The notes beneath the pieces are model-generated. The model worked only from the letters and a program-made list of their open reading frames with translations. It was not told the DNA's origin and did not search any database. The position numbers and the translations under genes are program-made. Positions 1-11,587 of a stretch of DNA of 64,000 bases are shown here, piece after piece. The stretch's first letter is position 1; every line of letters begins with the position of its first letter. Source of the DNA: Bosea sp. 124 (GTDB lineage Bacteria > Pseudomonadota > Alphaproteobacteria > Rhizobiales > Beijerinckiaceae); contig NZ_PZZM01000001.1 of assembly GCF_003046175.1 (NCBI RefSeq), forward strand, positions 1,249,001-1,313,000, written 5' to 3'.

Positions 1-1
1 C

Positions 2-925
2 GACCTGATCCTCGACGTGCCAACCTCCTCGGTCGCGCTCGCGGTCAACCAGATTACCCGCGAGAAGAACAAGGTCCACATCAATTCCGGCGCGGCCTCC
101 TCCGACCTGACCGGCAAGGCCTGCTCGCCCAACACCGTGCACTGGACCTACGACACCTATGCGCTGGCGCAGGGCACCGGCGGCGCGATGGTGAAGGCCG
201 GCGGCGACAGCTGGTTCTTCCTGACCGCGGACTATGCCTTCGGCCATGCGCTGGAGCGCGACACCTCGGCGATCGTCACCAAGAACGGCGGCAAGGTGCT
301 CGGCGTCGTGCGCACGCCGTTCCCGGGCACCGACTTCTCCTCCTTCCTGCTGCAGGCGCAGGCCTCCAAGGCCAAGGTCATCGGGCTGGCGAACGCCGGC
401 GGCGACACGATCAACTCGATCAAGCAGGCGGGCGAGTTCGGCATCGTCGCCGGCGGCCAGAAGCTCGCGGGCCTGCTCGTCTTCCTCACCGACGTGCATT
501 CGCTCGGGCTGGCGACGGCGCAGGGCCTGGTGCTGACGGAGTCGTTCTACTGGGACACCAACGACCAGACCCGCGGCTGGTCCGAGCGCTTCGCCAAGGC
601 CAATGGTGGCAAGAAGCCGACCATGGTGCAGGCCGGCGTCTATTCCGGCATGCTGCATTATCTGAAGGCGGTCGAGGCGGCCAAGAGCAAGGACTCCGCC
701 ACCGTGATGGCCAAGATGAAGGAGCTGCCGACGGACGACCCGCTCTTCGGCAAGGGCTCGGTGCGCGCCGACGGCCGCAAGATGCACGACATGTATCTCT
801 TCGAGGTCAAGAAGCCGGCCGAGTCGAAGGGGCCGTGGGACTACTACAAGCAGATCTCCGTGCTGCCGGCCGAGCAGGCCTTCCGCCCGCTCGCCGAAAG
901 CGAATGCCCGCTTGTGAAGAAGTGA
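2..925 (+). CDS. Branched-chain amino acid type ABC transporter substrate-binding protein (5' end outside window)
   Basis: This is the C-terminal part, about 307 residues, of a periplasmic binding protein of the LivJ/LivK class (type 1 periplasmic-binding fold). The frame is open from the first bases of the window, so the signal peptide and N-terminus lie upstream. Stretches such as FFLTADYAFGHALERD and the region after it are typical of amide/urea or branched-chain amino acid binding proteins. LivH and LivM permease genes follow on the same strand, so it should deliver its ligand to them. The substrate cannot be read from the sequence. A palindromic repeat separates it from livH, which may let the binding protein be made in excess of the permeases. 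Confidence 0.9.
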   Translation, partial: DLILDVPTSSVALAVNQITREKNKVHINSGAASSDLTGKACSPNTVHWTYDTYALAQGTGGAMVKAGGDSWFFLTADYAFGHALERDTSAIVTKNGGKVLGVVRTPFPGTDFSSFLLQAQASKAKVIGLANAGGDTINSIKQAGEFGIVAGGQKLAGLLVFLTDVHSLGLATAQGLVLTESFYWDTNDQTRGWSERFAKANGGKKPTMVQAGVYSGMLHYLKAVEAAKSKDSATVMAKMKELPTDDPLFGKGSVRADGRKMHDMYLFEVKKPAESKGPWDYYKQISVLPAEQAFRPLAESECPLVKK

Positions 926-969
926 GCGGGCGAGGAGTCCGGCTCCTAACCGGGCTCCTCATCCTCCGG

Positions 970-1071
970 CGTCATCCCGGACAAGCTGCGAAGCAGCGCC
1001 GATCCGGGATCCATTCCTGACCCGTTCCGGAATGGATCCCGGCTCTCCGCTTCGCTGCGGCCGGGATGACG
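970..1071. repeat. Family A palindromic repeat, copy 1
   Basis: An imperfect inverted repeat of about 100 bases begins CGTCATCCCGG and ends CCGGGATGACG, with internal GGGATCCATTCC and GGAATGGATCCC arms. Related copies occur near 13.5, 22.1, 26.0, 35.0, 39.6 and 50.1 kb, all in gaps between genes. It would fold into a long stem in RNA and lies between the binding-protein gene and livH. Confidence 0.85.
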
Positions 1072-1119
1072 GCAAGCGTTTTTTGGATACGATCCGCCTT
1101 TCAACGATCTGAGCCCCGC

Positions 1120-2007
1120 ATGTTCGAGCTACTCGGTATCCCCCCGCAGGCCTTGTTCGGCCAGGTCCTTCTGGGCCTGATCAACGGCTCGTTCTATGCG
1201 ATCCTCAGTCTCGGGCTGGCGGTGATCTTCGGGCTGCTCAACATCATCAATTTCAGCCATGGCGCGCAGTACATGATGGGCGCCTTCGTCGCCTGGATGT
1301 GCCTGAACTATCTCGGCATCAACTACTGGGCGGCGCTGCTGCTGGCGCCGCTGATCGTCGGCGCGACCGGCGTCGCGATCGAGCGGCTGCTGCTCAAGCG
1401 CATCGCCCATGTCGACCATCTCTACGGGCTGCTTTTGACCTTCGGCCTGGCGCTGATCATCCAGGGCCTGTTCCGCAACAGCTACGGTTCCTCGGGGCTG
1501 CCCTACCAGATTCCGGCCGAGCTGCGCGGCGGCATCAATCTCGGCTTCATGTTCCTGCCCTGGTACCGCGGCTGGGTCGTCATCGCCTCGCTCGTGGTCT
1601 GCCTCTCGACCTGGTTCCTGATCGAGAAGACGAAGCTCGGCGCCTATCTGCGCGCCGCGACCGAGAACCCGACCCTGACCCAGGCCTTCGGCATCAATGT
1701 GCCGCTGATGGTGACGCTGACCTATGGCTTCGGCGTCGCGCTGGCGGGTTTCGCCGGGGTGCTCGCCGCGCCGATCTACTCGGTCAACCCGAACATGGGC
1801 GCCGATCTGATCATCGTCGTCTTCGCGGTGGTGGTGATCGGCGGCATGGGTTCGATCCTCGGCGCCATCGTCACCGGGTTCTCGCTCGGGCTGGTCGAGG
1901 GCCTGACCAAGGTGTTCTATCCGGAGGCCTCGGCGACGGTGATCTTCATCATCATGGTGCTGGTGCTGCTGGTGCGGCCCGCCGGCCTGTTCGGACGGGC
2001 CGCGTGA
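1120..2007 (+). CDS. livH: Branched-chain amino acid ABC transporter permease LivH
   Basis: A 295-residue inner-membrane protein with the usual hydrophobic helices of the LivH family. The motifs NIINFSHGAQYMMG near the N-terminus and VVVIGGMGSILGA near the C-terminus are family hallmarks. The frame is open further upstream, to 1066 inside the palindromic repeat, but the protein homology begins at MFELLGIPPQ, so I chose the ATG at 1120. It forms the permease heterodimer with the LivM protein encoded 34 bases downstream. No ATPase genes follow; they must lie upstream of the window or elsewhere. Confidence 0.93.
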   Translation: MFELLGIPPQALFGQVLLGLINGSFYAILSLGLAVIFGLLNIINFSHGAQYMMGAFVAWMCLNYLGINYWAALLLAPLIVGATGVAIERLLLKRIAHVDHLYGLLLTFGLALIIQGLFRNSYGSSGLPYQIPAELRGGINLGFMFLPWYRGWVVIASLVVCLSTWFLIEKTKLGAYLRAATENPTLTQAFGINVPLMVTLTYGFGVALAGFAGVLAAPIYSVNPNMGADLIIVVFAVVVIGGMGSILGAIVTGFSLGLVEGLTKVFYPEASATVIFIIMVLVLLVRPAGLFGRAA

Positions 2008-2041
2008 TGGCCGCCCGCTTCCCCGCGACGAGGATTTGACC

Positions 2042-3061
2042 ATGGCCGACACGCTTGCCGCTCAGGCCCCTGCAGTCCAGGCCCCGGCCACCGACGCATC
2101 CGCCGCGATCCTGCCCGGCGAGGCCGACAAGGGCACGCTGCGCCTGCATCGCGCCATCATGATCGGGATCGCGGTCGCGCTCGTGATCGCGCCCTTCGTG
2201 GCCTATCCGGTCTTCGTCATGAAGGTGTTGTGCTTCGCGCTGTTCGCGCTCGCCTTCAACCTGCTGCTTGGCTATGGCGGGCTGCTGTCCTTCGGCCATG
2301 CCGCCTATTTCGGCATGGCGAGCTATGTCTGCGCCTATACCGCGAAGAACTGGGGGCTGACGCCGGAGCTGGCGATCCTGCTCGGCACGGTGGTCTCGGC
2401 GGCGCTCGGCGCGCTGTTCGGGGCGCTGGCGATCCGGCGGCAAGGCATCTACTTCGCCATGATCACGCTGGCGCTGGCGCAGATGGTGTTCTTCTTCTCG
2501 CTGCAGACGCCGCGCTTCACCGGCGGCGAGGACGGCATCCAGGCGGTGCCGCGCGGCCGGCTCTTCGGCCTGATCGACCTGTCGGACGACCGCACCCTGT
2601 ACTGGCTGGTGGCGGCGATCTTCATGGCCGGGCTGCTGGCGATCTACCGCATCATCCACTCGCCCTTCGGCCAGGTCTGCAAGGCGATCCGGGACAACGA
2701 GCCGCGCGCGATCTCGCTCGGCTACCGGGCCAACCAGTACAAGCTCGCGGTCTTCGTGCTCTCGGCGATGCTGGCGGGGCTCGCCGGCTCGACCAAGGCG
2801 ATCGTCTTCCAGCTCGCCTCGCTGACCGATGTGCACTGGTCGATGTCGGGCGAGGTCGTGCTGATGACGCTGGTCGGCGGGCTCGGCACCGTGTTCGGGC
2901 CGATCGCAGGCGCGCTCGTCATCGTCTCGATGCAGAACTACCTCGCCAGCCTCGGCGCCTGGGTCACCGTCGTCCAGGGCGTGATCTTCGTGATCTGCGT
3001 GATGACCTTCCGCGAAGGCATCGTCGGCGTCATCGCGAAGTGGATCCGGAAGCCGCTCTAG
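2042..3061 (+). CDS. livM: Branched-chain amino acid ABC transporter permease LivM
   Basis: A 339-residue polytopic membrane protein of the LivM family, recognisable by LLGYGGLLSFGHAAYFGMASY and by LVGGLGTVFGPIAGA. A soluble, alanine-rich N-terminal tail of about 35 residues precedes the first membrane helix. The ATG at 2042 is preferred over an in-frame TTG at 2036 because the GACGAGGA ribosome site lies about eight bases before it. It pairs with LivH. The next gene is on the opposite strand, so this is the last gene of the operon. Confidence 0.93.
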   Translation: MADTLAAQAPAVQAPATDASAAILPGEADKGTLRLHRAIMIGIAVALVIAPFVAYPVFVMKVLCFALFALAFNLLLGYGGLLSFGHAAYFGMASYVCAYTAKNWGLTPELAILLGTVVSAALGALFGALAIRRQGIYFAMITLALAQMVFFFSLQTPRFTGGEDGIQAVPRGRLFGLIDLSDDRTLYWLVAAIFMAGLLAIYRIIHSPFGQVCKAIRDNEPRAISLGYRANQYKLAVFVLSAMLAGLAGSTKAIVFQLASLTDVHWSMSGEVVLMTLVGGLGTVFGPIAGALVIVSMQNYLASLGAWVTVVQGVIFVICVMTFREGIVGVIAKWIRKPL

Positions 3062-3090
3062 ATTCCCGGGCCGACGCGCCAGCGGCGGCT

Positions 3091-3621
3091 TCACTTCACC
3101 AGCTTCAGCACCTCGCGGAACGCCGGATGGGCGGCCGTGCGCAGCCATTCGAAGATCACCATCTCGGCCGTGACGATCTCGGCGCCGTGGCGCTCCAGCC
3201 GGCGCAGCGCCGCTTCCTTCGATTCGGGCAGGCGCGAGCCGCTGGCATCCTGAACCACGACGACGCGGCGCCGGTGTTCGAGCAGGGAGAGCACGGTCTG
3301 GCCGAGGCAGACATGGGTCTCGCAGCCGCAGAGCACGAGCTGGCCGTCGCCGGCGAGCGCGTCGAGGAAGGCCGGCTCGGCGCAGCAATCGAAGCTCATC
3401 TTGGCGACGACCGGGCCGGCGCCGGCCAGTTCCGCGACCGTGCCGCCGAGGCCGGCCGGGTTCTGCTCCGTCATCAGCACCGGCACCGACAGGAGCCCGG
3501 CCGCATCCACCAGCCGCTTCGCATTGGCGACGAGACGCGGGCCGTCATGGATCGCCGGCATCAGGCGCGCCTGAAAATCGACGATCACCAGAGTGCTGCT
3601 GCTGGCGCTGAGGAGCGGCAT
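3091..3621 (-). CDS. Isochorismatase-family cysteine hydrolase
   Basis: A 176-residue protein of the isochorismatase/nicotinamidase fold. The three expected catalytic positions are visible: Asp15 in VIVDFQ, Lys74 in VAKMSFD and Cys105 in GCETHVC. The start at 3621 follows a perfect AGGAGG, although the spacing of about 11 bases is long; the open frame extends further upstream without homology. Members of this family hydrolyse amides or vinyl ethers such as nicotinamide, N-carbamoyl compounds or isochorismate, and the exact substrate is not determinable here. It converges on livM, and the 29 bases between them hold no clear terminator. Confidence 0.88.
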   Translation of the reverse strand: MPLLSASSSTLVIVDFQARLMPAIHDGPRLVANAKRLVDAAGLLSVPVLMTEQNPAGLGGTVAELAGAGPVVAKMSFDCCAEPAFLDALAGDGQLVLCGCETHVCLGQTVLSLLEHRRRVVVVQDASGSRLPESKEAALRRLERHGAEIVTAEMVIFEWLRTAAHPAFREVLKLVK

Positions 3622-4210
3622 GGCCGGGCTGGCCTCCTGATCTTCGGGCTGGCATGCCCGCCGCGCATCATAGCGGCCGGGCCGAGCGCACCGAAAGCCC
3701 CGTCCGGCTGATCGCCGCGGGGTTTTCGGGTCGATAGCGTATCCAAGGGGATGCGCGGGACGAGGTGGCGTCGCAGTCGACGGCTGCGTGCCGATGTCGA
3801 TGTCGAAGTCGAAGTGTCGAAGCAGCGCCAACAGCCGCCACCTCGCCCCGCGCACGGTTGCCTGATGGTCCCGGCGTCGTGTTTTAAGTCCGGCGAAGGA
3901 CGGGGCCTGCCTGTTTGGCCCGAACGACGACGGTCCCTCCATGGCATCAGGCCCGCAACGGCCGTCCGCCATGAACACCGCCTCTCCCCGGCCACACGAT
4001 GCCTCGCGAAGCCCCCTTGGTCGGGGAAAGCGAGGGGAGAATACGCATGACATCGGGCGGCGGGGATAAGCCTCCCGGCTATCCCCGCAGGAGCGCACCT
4101 TCGCGTCGCCCAGCGATCCGAAGATGAACGGGGCCGAACTTTTCCGTTCAGACGGCGTTCCATCCCGATGCGGTCCAATGAGGCCATCGAGTCACCAAGG
4201 GAGAGCATTC
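3622..4210. other. Gene-free stretch of about 590 bases
   Basis: No open frame here has recognisable homology, a ribosome site and a sensible start. Around 3793-3826 there is a short degenerate direct repeat of GATGTCGA/GAAGTCGAA units. The right end presumably carries the promoter of the small secreted protein gene, and the left end that of the isochorismatase gene. I found no convincing promoter boxes. Confidence 0.5.
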
Positions 4211-4525
4211 ATGCGCACCATTCTGATCGCCGCGGCGATGGCGCTGGGGGCAGCCGCGACGCCGGCCCTCGCGGGCGAGAGCCTTGCAGGCGAGGCTTTT
4301 GCCGGAACGCGCGCACTCGACCAGGTCGAGGCGAGCTATGTCCGCCACAACCGCGAGCACCGCATGTGGGAGATCCAGCGGACCCAGGAGATGCAGCAAC
4401 GGCGTGGCTACGGTTATCGCGACCGCGGCTACGATCGTGGTTATGACCGCGGCTACGGCCCGCCGCCCCATGCCCGCGCCTATGGCCGCCGCGACCGCGA
4501 GGGCTATTACGACAACCGCTGGTGA
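4211..4525 (+). CDS. Small secreted Tyr/Gly/Arg-rich protein
   Basis: A 104-residue protein with an evident Sec signal peptide (MRTILIAAAMALGAAATPALA) and a basic, tyrosine-rich C-terminal third containing three YDRGY repeats. I do not recognise a named family. The open frame begins further upstream, but the signal peptide fixes the start at 4211, preceded by AAGGGAGAG. It is a single-gene unit closed by a strong terminator. Such low-complexity small exported proteins are common in Hyphomicrobiales, and their functions are mostly unknown. Confidence 0.75.
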   Translation: MRTILIAAAMALGAAATPALAGESLAGEAFAGTRALDQVEASYVRHNREHRMWEIQRTQEMQQRRGYGYRDRGYDRGYDRGYGPPPHARAYGRRDREGYYDNRW

Positions 4526-4542
4526 GCGGGGCTTGCGACACG

Positions 4543-4571
4543 AGGCCCGGCCGCAAGGCCGGGCCTTTTTT
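4543..4571 (+). terminator. Rho-independent terminator
   Basis: A perfect 10-base stem (AGGCCCGGCC / GGCCGGGCCT) with a GCAA loop is followed by a run of T. It lies 17 bases after the stop of the small secreted protein gene. Confidence 0.9.
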
Positions 4572-4589
4572 GTTGGCCGCGAGCCTCTT

Positions 4590-4745
4590 CCCTTCTCCCC
4601 TCGCGGGAGAAGGTGCCCCCGGCAGGGGCGGATGAGGGGGCGCCGTGCGTTATCCGGTTGGCGTCGTGTTCGGCGGAAGGCTCACAGCGCCCCCTCATCC
4701 GTCAGCGCTGACGCGCTGCCACCTTCTCCCGCGAGGGGAGAAGGG
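4590..4745. repeat. Family C palindromic repeat, copy 1
   Basis: The arms CCCTTCTCCCCTCGCGGGAG and its complement bound an element of about 155 bases. Its inner parts also pair imperfectly (GCGGATGAGGGGGCG with CGCCCCCTCATCCG). No protein-coding sense is visible. Confidence 0.8.
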
Positions 4746-4785
4746 TTCTCGCGCCCTCCAGATCAGCGCAGGAACCGCGCGGCAG

Positions 4786-4934
4786 AACCCTCTCCTGTAA
4801 AGAGAGGGCAGGGTGAGGTGTCGGCCGTTCTCCGGATCGAGCAAGCGCTCGCCGCCGCATGCTGTAGGCCCGGCGTTTCGCTGGTCGAGGGGCCGACACC
4901 TCATCCCTGCCCTTCTCCTTACAGGAGAAGGGTT
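4786..4934. repeat. Family C palindromic repeat, copy 2
   Basis: A second element of the same kind as at 4590 is bounded by AACCCTCTCCTGTAA and TTACAGGAGAAGGGTT. Inner arms AGGTGTCGGCCG and GGGGCCGACACCT also pair. A relative with the same GGTGTCGGCCG core is found at 31.2 kb. Confidence 0.8.
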
Positions 4935-4984
4935 CCCCGCGCCTTTCGCCACAGCCGCGACGCCTCACTTCCCTTCGCCCGAAC

Positions 4985-5077
4985 CGTCATGCTCGCCCCT
5001 GTGGCGAGCATCCACGTCTTGGTCATAGGGTTCGACGACGCCAGACGTGGATGGTCGGTACAAGCCCGACCATGACG
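4985..5077. repeat. Family B palindromic repeat, copy 1
   Basis: An element of about 93 bases reads CGTCATGCTCG, GCGAGCATCCACG, CGTGGATGGTCGG and GACCATGACG. Near copies occur at 14.9 and 36.1 kb and a partial one at 42.9 kb. It lies just after the stop of uvrB and could end or stabilise that transcript. Confidence 0.85.
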
Positions 5078-5091
5078 GCAGGGGCAGCGCC

Positions 5092-7782
<2,691 letters not shown>

Positions 7783-7889
7783 GCCCGCAATATGGGCCTG
7801 AACCCGTTGCGATGCGAGAGGGCGAGGCGCATGGCGGCGCGCATTGGTGACAGCAGTTGACAGGGTGGGGTTATGCACGCTTAGATTGC

Positions 7890-7905
7890 GTTAACATTTC
7901 TTAAC
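7890..7905. promoter_or_regulatory. Short inverted repeat in the uvrB / RM divergent gap
   Basis: GTTAA-N6-TTAAC is a perfect 5-base inverted repeat in an AT-rich patch 20 bases before the plus-strand start at 7925. It may be part of a promoter or an operator. I see no canonical alphaproteobacterial SOS box (GTTC-N7-GTTC) here. Confidence 0.3.
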
Positions 7906-7924
7906 AACCTGCGGGGCTACGACC

Positions 7925-10900
7925 ATGCCGGGGGGCCAGGTCGAGGCAGGCGACCCATCCGTCGCCGGCTTCATTGCGCGCTGGAGCGCGTCCGAGGGCG
8001 CCGAGCGCGCCGCCTATGCCCAGTTCCTCAACGAGTTCTGCGAGCTGATCGGCGTCGGCAAGCCGCAGCCGCCGACCAGCGATCCCGAGGCGGTGAGCTA
8101 CCGCTTCGAATATCCGGTCCGCTTCCCGGACATGGCCGCAGCCGGCTCGCATGGCCGCATCGACCTCTACAAGCGCGGCGCCTTCGTCCTGGAAGCCAAG
8201 CAGAGCCGGCTGAAGGGCGGCCGCAAGGAAATCATGCCCGCGCAGGGACAACTGCTGCTCGACGAACGCGCTTCCGCCGGCCCGCGCGGGCAGCGCGGTG
8301 CAGACCGGGCCTGGGACGTGATGATGCTCAATGCGCGCCGGCAGGCGGAGGATTACGCCAGGGCGCTGCCGGCGAGCCATGGCTGGCCGCCCTTCATCAT
8401 CCTCTGCGATGTCGGGCACTGCTTCGAATTCTATGCGGATTTCACCGGTCAGGGGAAGAACTACGTCCAGTTCCCCGACCGTCAGACCTTCCGCGTGCAT
8501 CTGGAGGCGCTGCGGGTACCGGAGATTCGCGAACGCATCGCCCGGATCTGGACCGAGCCGCAGAGTCTCGACCCGTCGCGCCACGCGGCGCAGGTGACCC
8601 GCGCCATCGCGGAGCGGCTCGCAGCCGTGTCGAGGGCACTCGAGCGCCAGCACGATCCGGAGGAGGTCGCGCTCTTCCTGATGCGCTGCCTGTTCACGAT
8701 GTTCGCCGAGGATGTCGGGCTGATCCGCAAGGACGCCTTCAAGGCGCTGCTGCGCGAGTGCCGCGACGATCCGGCCTCCTTCCTGCCGCTGGTCTCCGAA
8801 CTCTGGCAGGCGATGGACAAGGGCGCGTATTCGACCTCGGTGCGCGAGCGGATGAAGCGCTTCAACGGCAAGCTCTACGAGGATGCGAAGGTCTATCCGC
8901 TCGGGCGCGAGGAGATCGGCGAGCTGCTCGCCGCGGCCGAGCATGACTGGCGGGAGGTCGAGCCCGCCATCTTCGGCACCCTGCTGGAACAGGCGCTCGA
9001 TCCGAAGGAGCGGGCCCGGCTCGGCGCGCATTACACGCCGCGCTCCTATGTCGAGCGGCTGGTGGTCGAGACCGTGATCGGCCCGTTGCGGGAGGATTGG
9101 CGCGCCGTGCTGGGCGCCGCGCAGCAACTGCGCGACACGGGCGAGGCCAGGAAGGCGCTGGCGCTGGTCGAAGGCTTCCATGCCGGCCTGTGCCGCACAC
9201 GCGTGCTCGACCCGGCCTGCGGGACCGGGAATTTCCTGCATGTCGCGCAGGAATTGATGAAGAAGCTGGAAGGCGAGGTGCTCGAGGCGGCGGGCGAGCT
9301 CGGCAGCGCGGAACGCCTCGGGGGCTTCGCCGAGCATTCGGTCGGCCCGCACCAGTTCCTCGGCATGGAGACCAATCGCAGGGCCGTCGCCATCGCCGAT
9401 CTGGTGCTCTGGATCGGCCATCTGCAATGGCATTTCCGGACCCGCGGCTACGCGCCGCGCGAGCCAATCCTCGAAAAGCTCGACCATATCTACAAGCGCG
9501 ACGCGGTGCTGACCTGGGATGGCTGGCCGATCCCGCAATGGCGCGACGGCGGCGAGGCGCTGCCCAATCCGCGCCGGCCGGAGTGGCCCGAGGCCGAGTT
9601 CATCGTCGGCAACCCGCCCTTCATCGGCGGCAAGGACCTGCGCGCGAGGCTCGGCAACGTCTACGCGCAGGCGCTTTGGGCCGCGCATCCGCAGATGAAC
9701 GAGAGTGCCGATCTGGTGATGTACTGGTGGGACCGTGCGGCGGAGCTGCTGACGCGGCCCGGCACGAAGCTGCGCCGCTTCGGTTTCGTCACGACCAACT
9801 CGATCACGCAGCTCTTCCAGCGCCGCACGGTCGAGCGGCATCTCGGCGCCCGCAAGCCGATTTCGCTGCTGCTGGCGATCCCCGACCATCCCTGGGCCAA
9901 GACCGGCCGGGATTCGGCCGCCGTCCGCATCGCCATGACCGTCGCGGCGGCCGGCACGCATGAAGGCAAGCGCTGCGAGGTCTTGGCGGAAGCCGGCCTC
10001 GACAGCGACCAGCCGCAGATCGAGCTGTCGGAGACGCGCGGGCGGATCAATGCGGGGCTGACGGTCGGAACGGATGTCACCCAAACGGGAAATCTCAGGG
10101 CCAATGAGGGGCTGAGTTCAAGAGGCGTACCGCTTCACGGCGCCGGCTTTCTGGTCCGGCAACAGGATGCCGCTCTGCTGGGGTTGGGTCGGAGACCCGG
10201 CCTTGAAGCCCATCTCCGGCACTATCGCAACGGGCGCGACCTGACAGCGAGATCGCGCGACCTGCTGGCCATCGACCTCGACGGACTGACGGCGGAGACC
10301 GTCCGCGACATGTTTCCGGAAATCTATCAGCATCTTGCCCTACGTGTGAAACCCGAGCGCGACCGGAACAACGAACCTTATCGGCGCGAACATTGGTGGC
10401 TCTTCGGCCGTCGCAACACGGACATGCGCGGCTTCACCGCCCACCTCCAGCGCTACATTGCCACCGTAGAAACGGCCAAGCACCGCGTCTTCCAGTTCCT
10501 CGACGCGTCGATCCTGCCCGACAACATGCTGGTCGCGGTCGGCCTTTCGGACGCGTTCCATCTCGGCGTGCTGTCCTCGCGCTTTCACGCCGTCTGGGCC
10601 CTGCGCGCCGGCGGCTGGCTCGGTGTCGGCAACGATCCCCGCTACTCGAAATCGCGCTGCTTCGACCCCTTCCCGTTTCCCGATGCGTCCGAACTGCAGA
10701 AGGAAGCGATCCGCCGTCCGGCCGAGGCGCTCGACGGGCTGCGCAAGCGGGTTCTGGCCGAGCATCCCGATCTGACGCTGACGAAGCTCTACAATGTCCG
10801 CGAGGCGATCCTCGCCTCGCGCGCACTGACGCCGGCGGAGGAAGGCATCCGCGATCGCGGGCTGGTGCTGATCCTGAACGAGCATCATGCCGCGATCGAT

Positions 10901-11350
10901 GCCGCCGTCGCGGTCGCCTATGGCTGGCCTGCCGCGCTTGCGGAGGACGATATCCTCGCCCACCTCGTCGCGCTCAACCGGGATCGCATCGTCGAGGAGG
11001 CGCGCGGCGAGGTTCGCTGGCTCCGGCCGGACTACCAGCGCCCGCGCTTCGCCCGCGACGGCCGCGGTGGCGAGCAGATCGAAGCCGGCGAACTGGTGGC
11101 CCTGGCTCCGGCGGCAATCGCGAAGACGCGCTTTCCGGGCGAGCCGGTGGAACGCGTCGCGGCAGTTCTGGCCGCTTTGGCCGCCGCCCCCGCTCCGCTC
11201 GACGCGACGGCGATCGCGCTGCGCTTCAGGCAGGGCCGCAAGGTCGAGCGAGCGATCCGCGACATCCTGATCTCGCTCGTCCGGGTGGGCGAGATCGCCA
11301 CGGCGGATGGCGGCCGAAGCTTCGCCAGGCGTGTCACGGCCACCGGGTGA
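7925..11350 (+). CDS. MmeI-like single-chain restriction-modification enzyme (Type IIL/IIG)
   Basis: A 1141-residue protein that appears to combine endonuclease and adenine methyltransferase. The N-terminal region has D80-X9-E90-A-K92, the PD-(D/E)XK arrangement known from MmeI. Methyltransferase motif I is DPACGTG (429-435) and the catalytic motif is NPPF (563-566), which fits N6-adenine methylation. Downstream, about residues 620-950 should hold the target recognition domain. The last 60 residues resemble a winged helix. In this enzyme class one polypeptide methylates and cuts, and no separate endonuclease or specificity gene is adjacent here, which agrees. At 1141 residues it is longer than MmeI (about 920). 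Nothing suggests a frameshift. Confidence 0.85.
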   Translation: MPGGQVEAGDPSVAGFIARWSASEGAERAAYAQFLNEFCELIGVGKPQPPTSDPEAVSYRFEYPVRFPDMAAAGSHGRIDLYKRGAFVLEAKQSRLKGGRKEIMPAQGQLLLDERASAGPRGQRGADRAWDVMMLNARRQAEDYARALPASHGWPPFIILCDVGHCFEFYADFTGQGKNYVQFPDRQTFRVHLEALRVPEIRERIARIWTEPQSLDPSRHAAQVTRAIAERLAAVSRALERQHDPEEVALFLMRCLFTMFAEDVGLIRKDAFKALLRECRDDPASFLPLVSELWQAMDKGAYSTSVRERMKRFNGKLYEDAKVYPLGREEIGELLAAAEHDWREVEPAIFGTLLEQALDPKERARLGAHYTPRSYVERLVVETVIGPLREDWRAVLGAAQQLRDTGEARKALALVEGFHAGLCRTRVLDPACGTGNFLHVAQELMKKLEGEVLEAAGELGSAERLGGFAEHSVGPHQFLGMETNRRAVAIADLVLWIGHLQWHFRTRGYAPREPILEKLDHIYKRDAVLTWDGWPIPQWRDGGEALPNPRRPEWPEAEFIVGNPPFIGGKDLRARLGNVYAQALWAAHPQMNESADLVMYWWDRAAELLTRPGTKLRRFGFVTTNSITQLFQRRTVERHLGARKPISLLLAIPDHPWAKTGRDSAAVRIAMTVAAAGTHEGKRCEVLAEAGLDSDQPQIELSETRGRINAGLTVGTDVTQTGNLRANEGLSSRGVPLHGAGFLVRQQDAALLGLGRRPGLEAHLRHYRNGRDLTARSRDLLAIDLDGLTAETVRDMFPEIYQHLALRVKPERDRNNEPYRREHWWLFGRRNTDMRGFTAHLQRYIATVETAKHRVFQFLDASILPDNMLVAVGLSDAFHLGVLSSRFHAVWALRAGGWLGVGNDPRYSKSRCFDPFPFPDASELQKEAIRRPAEALDGLRKRVLAEHPDLTLTKLYNVREAILASRALTPAEEGIRDRGLVLILNEHHAAIDAAVAVAYGWPAALAEDDILAHLVALNRDRIVEEARGEVRWLRPDYQRPRFARDGRGGEQIEAGELVALAPAAIAKTRFPGEPVERVAAVLAALAAAPAPLDATAIALRFRQGRKVERAIRDILISLVRVGEIATADGGRSFARRVTATG

Positions 11351-11365
11351 CGCACCCCGGAGCCA

Positions 11366-11587
11366 TCACCCGTCCACGTCCAACTCGCTATGCGATTTCA
11401 GCGCGTAGCCGCCGCGCGGCTGCGTCACCAGATAAGCGGGGTTTTCGGGCGAGGCATTGCGGCGAACCTCCGTGCCCTTGATGCTGCGCGTGACCGGCGC
11501 GGTGAAGACCTGCTCGACGCGCCCACGCGCGACATGCGCGCCCCAGCGCCAGGTTACATCGGTTCCGGGCTCGAGCGGTTTGGCCAT
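11366..11587 (-). CDS. DUF2945 (Hva1/Tudor-like) domain protein
   Basis: A 73-residue protein that fits the DUF2945 family: an N-terminal GTDVTWRWG segment, then GRVEQVFTAPVT and a C-terminal ENPAYLVTQPRGGYALKSHSEL. These are small single-domain proteins with a Tudor-like beta barrel and no established bacterial function. A GGAGG sits six bases before the ATG at 11587. It converges on the restriction-modification gene, with only 15 bases between the stops. Confidence 0.8.
   Translation of the reverse strand: MAKPLEPGTDVTWRWGAHVARGRVEQVFTAPVTRSIKGTEVRRNASPENPAYLVTQPRGGYALKSHSELDVDG

Noticed and set aside
1129..2052. A 307-codon minus-strand frame opposite livH
   Set aside because: Same kind of antisense shadow of a hydrophobic protein gene.
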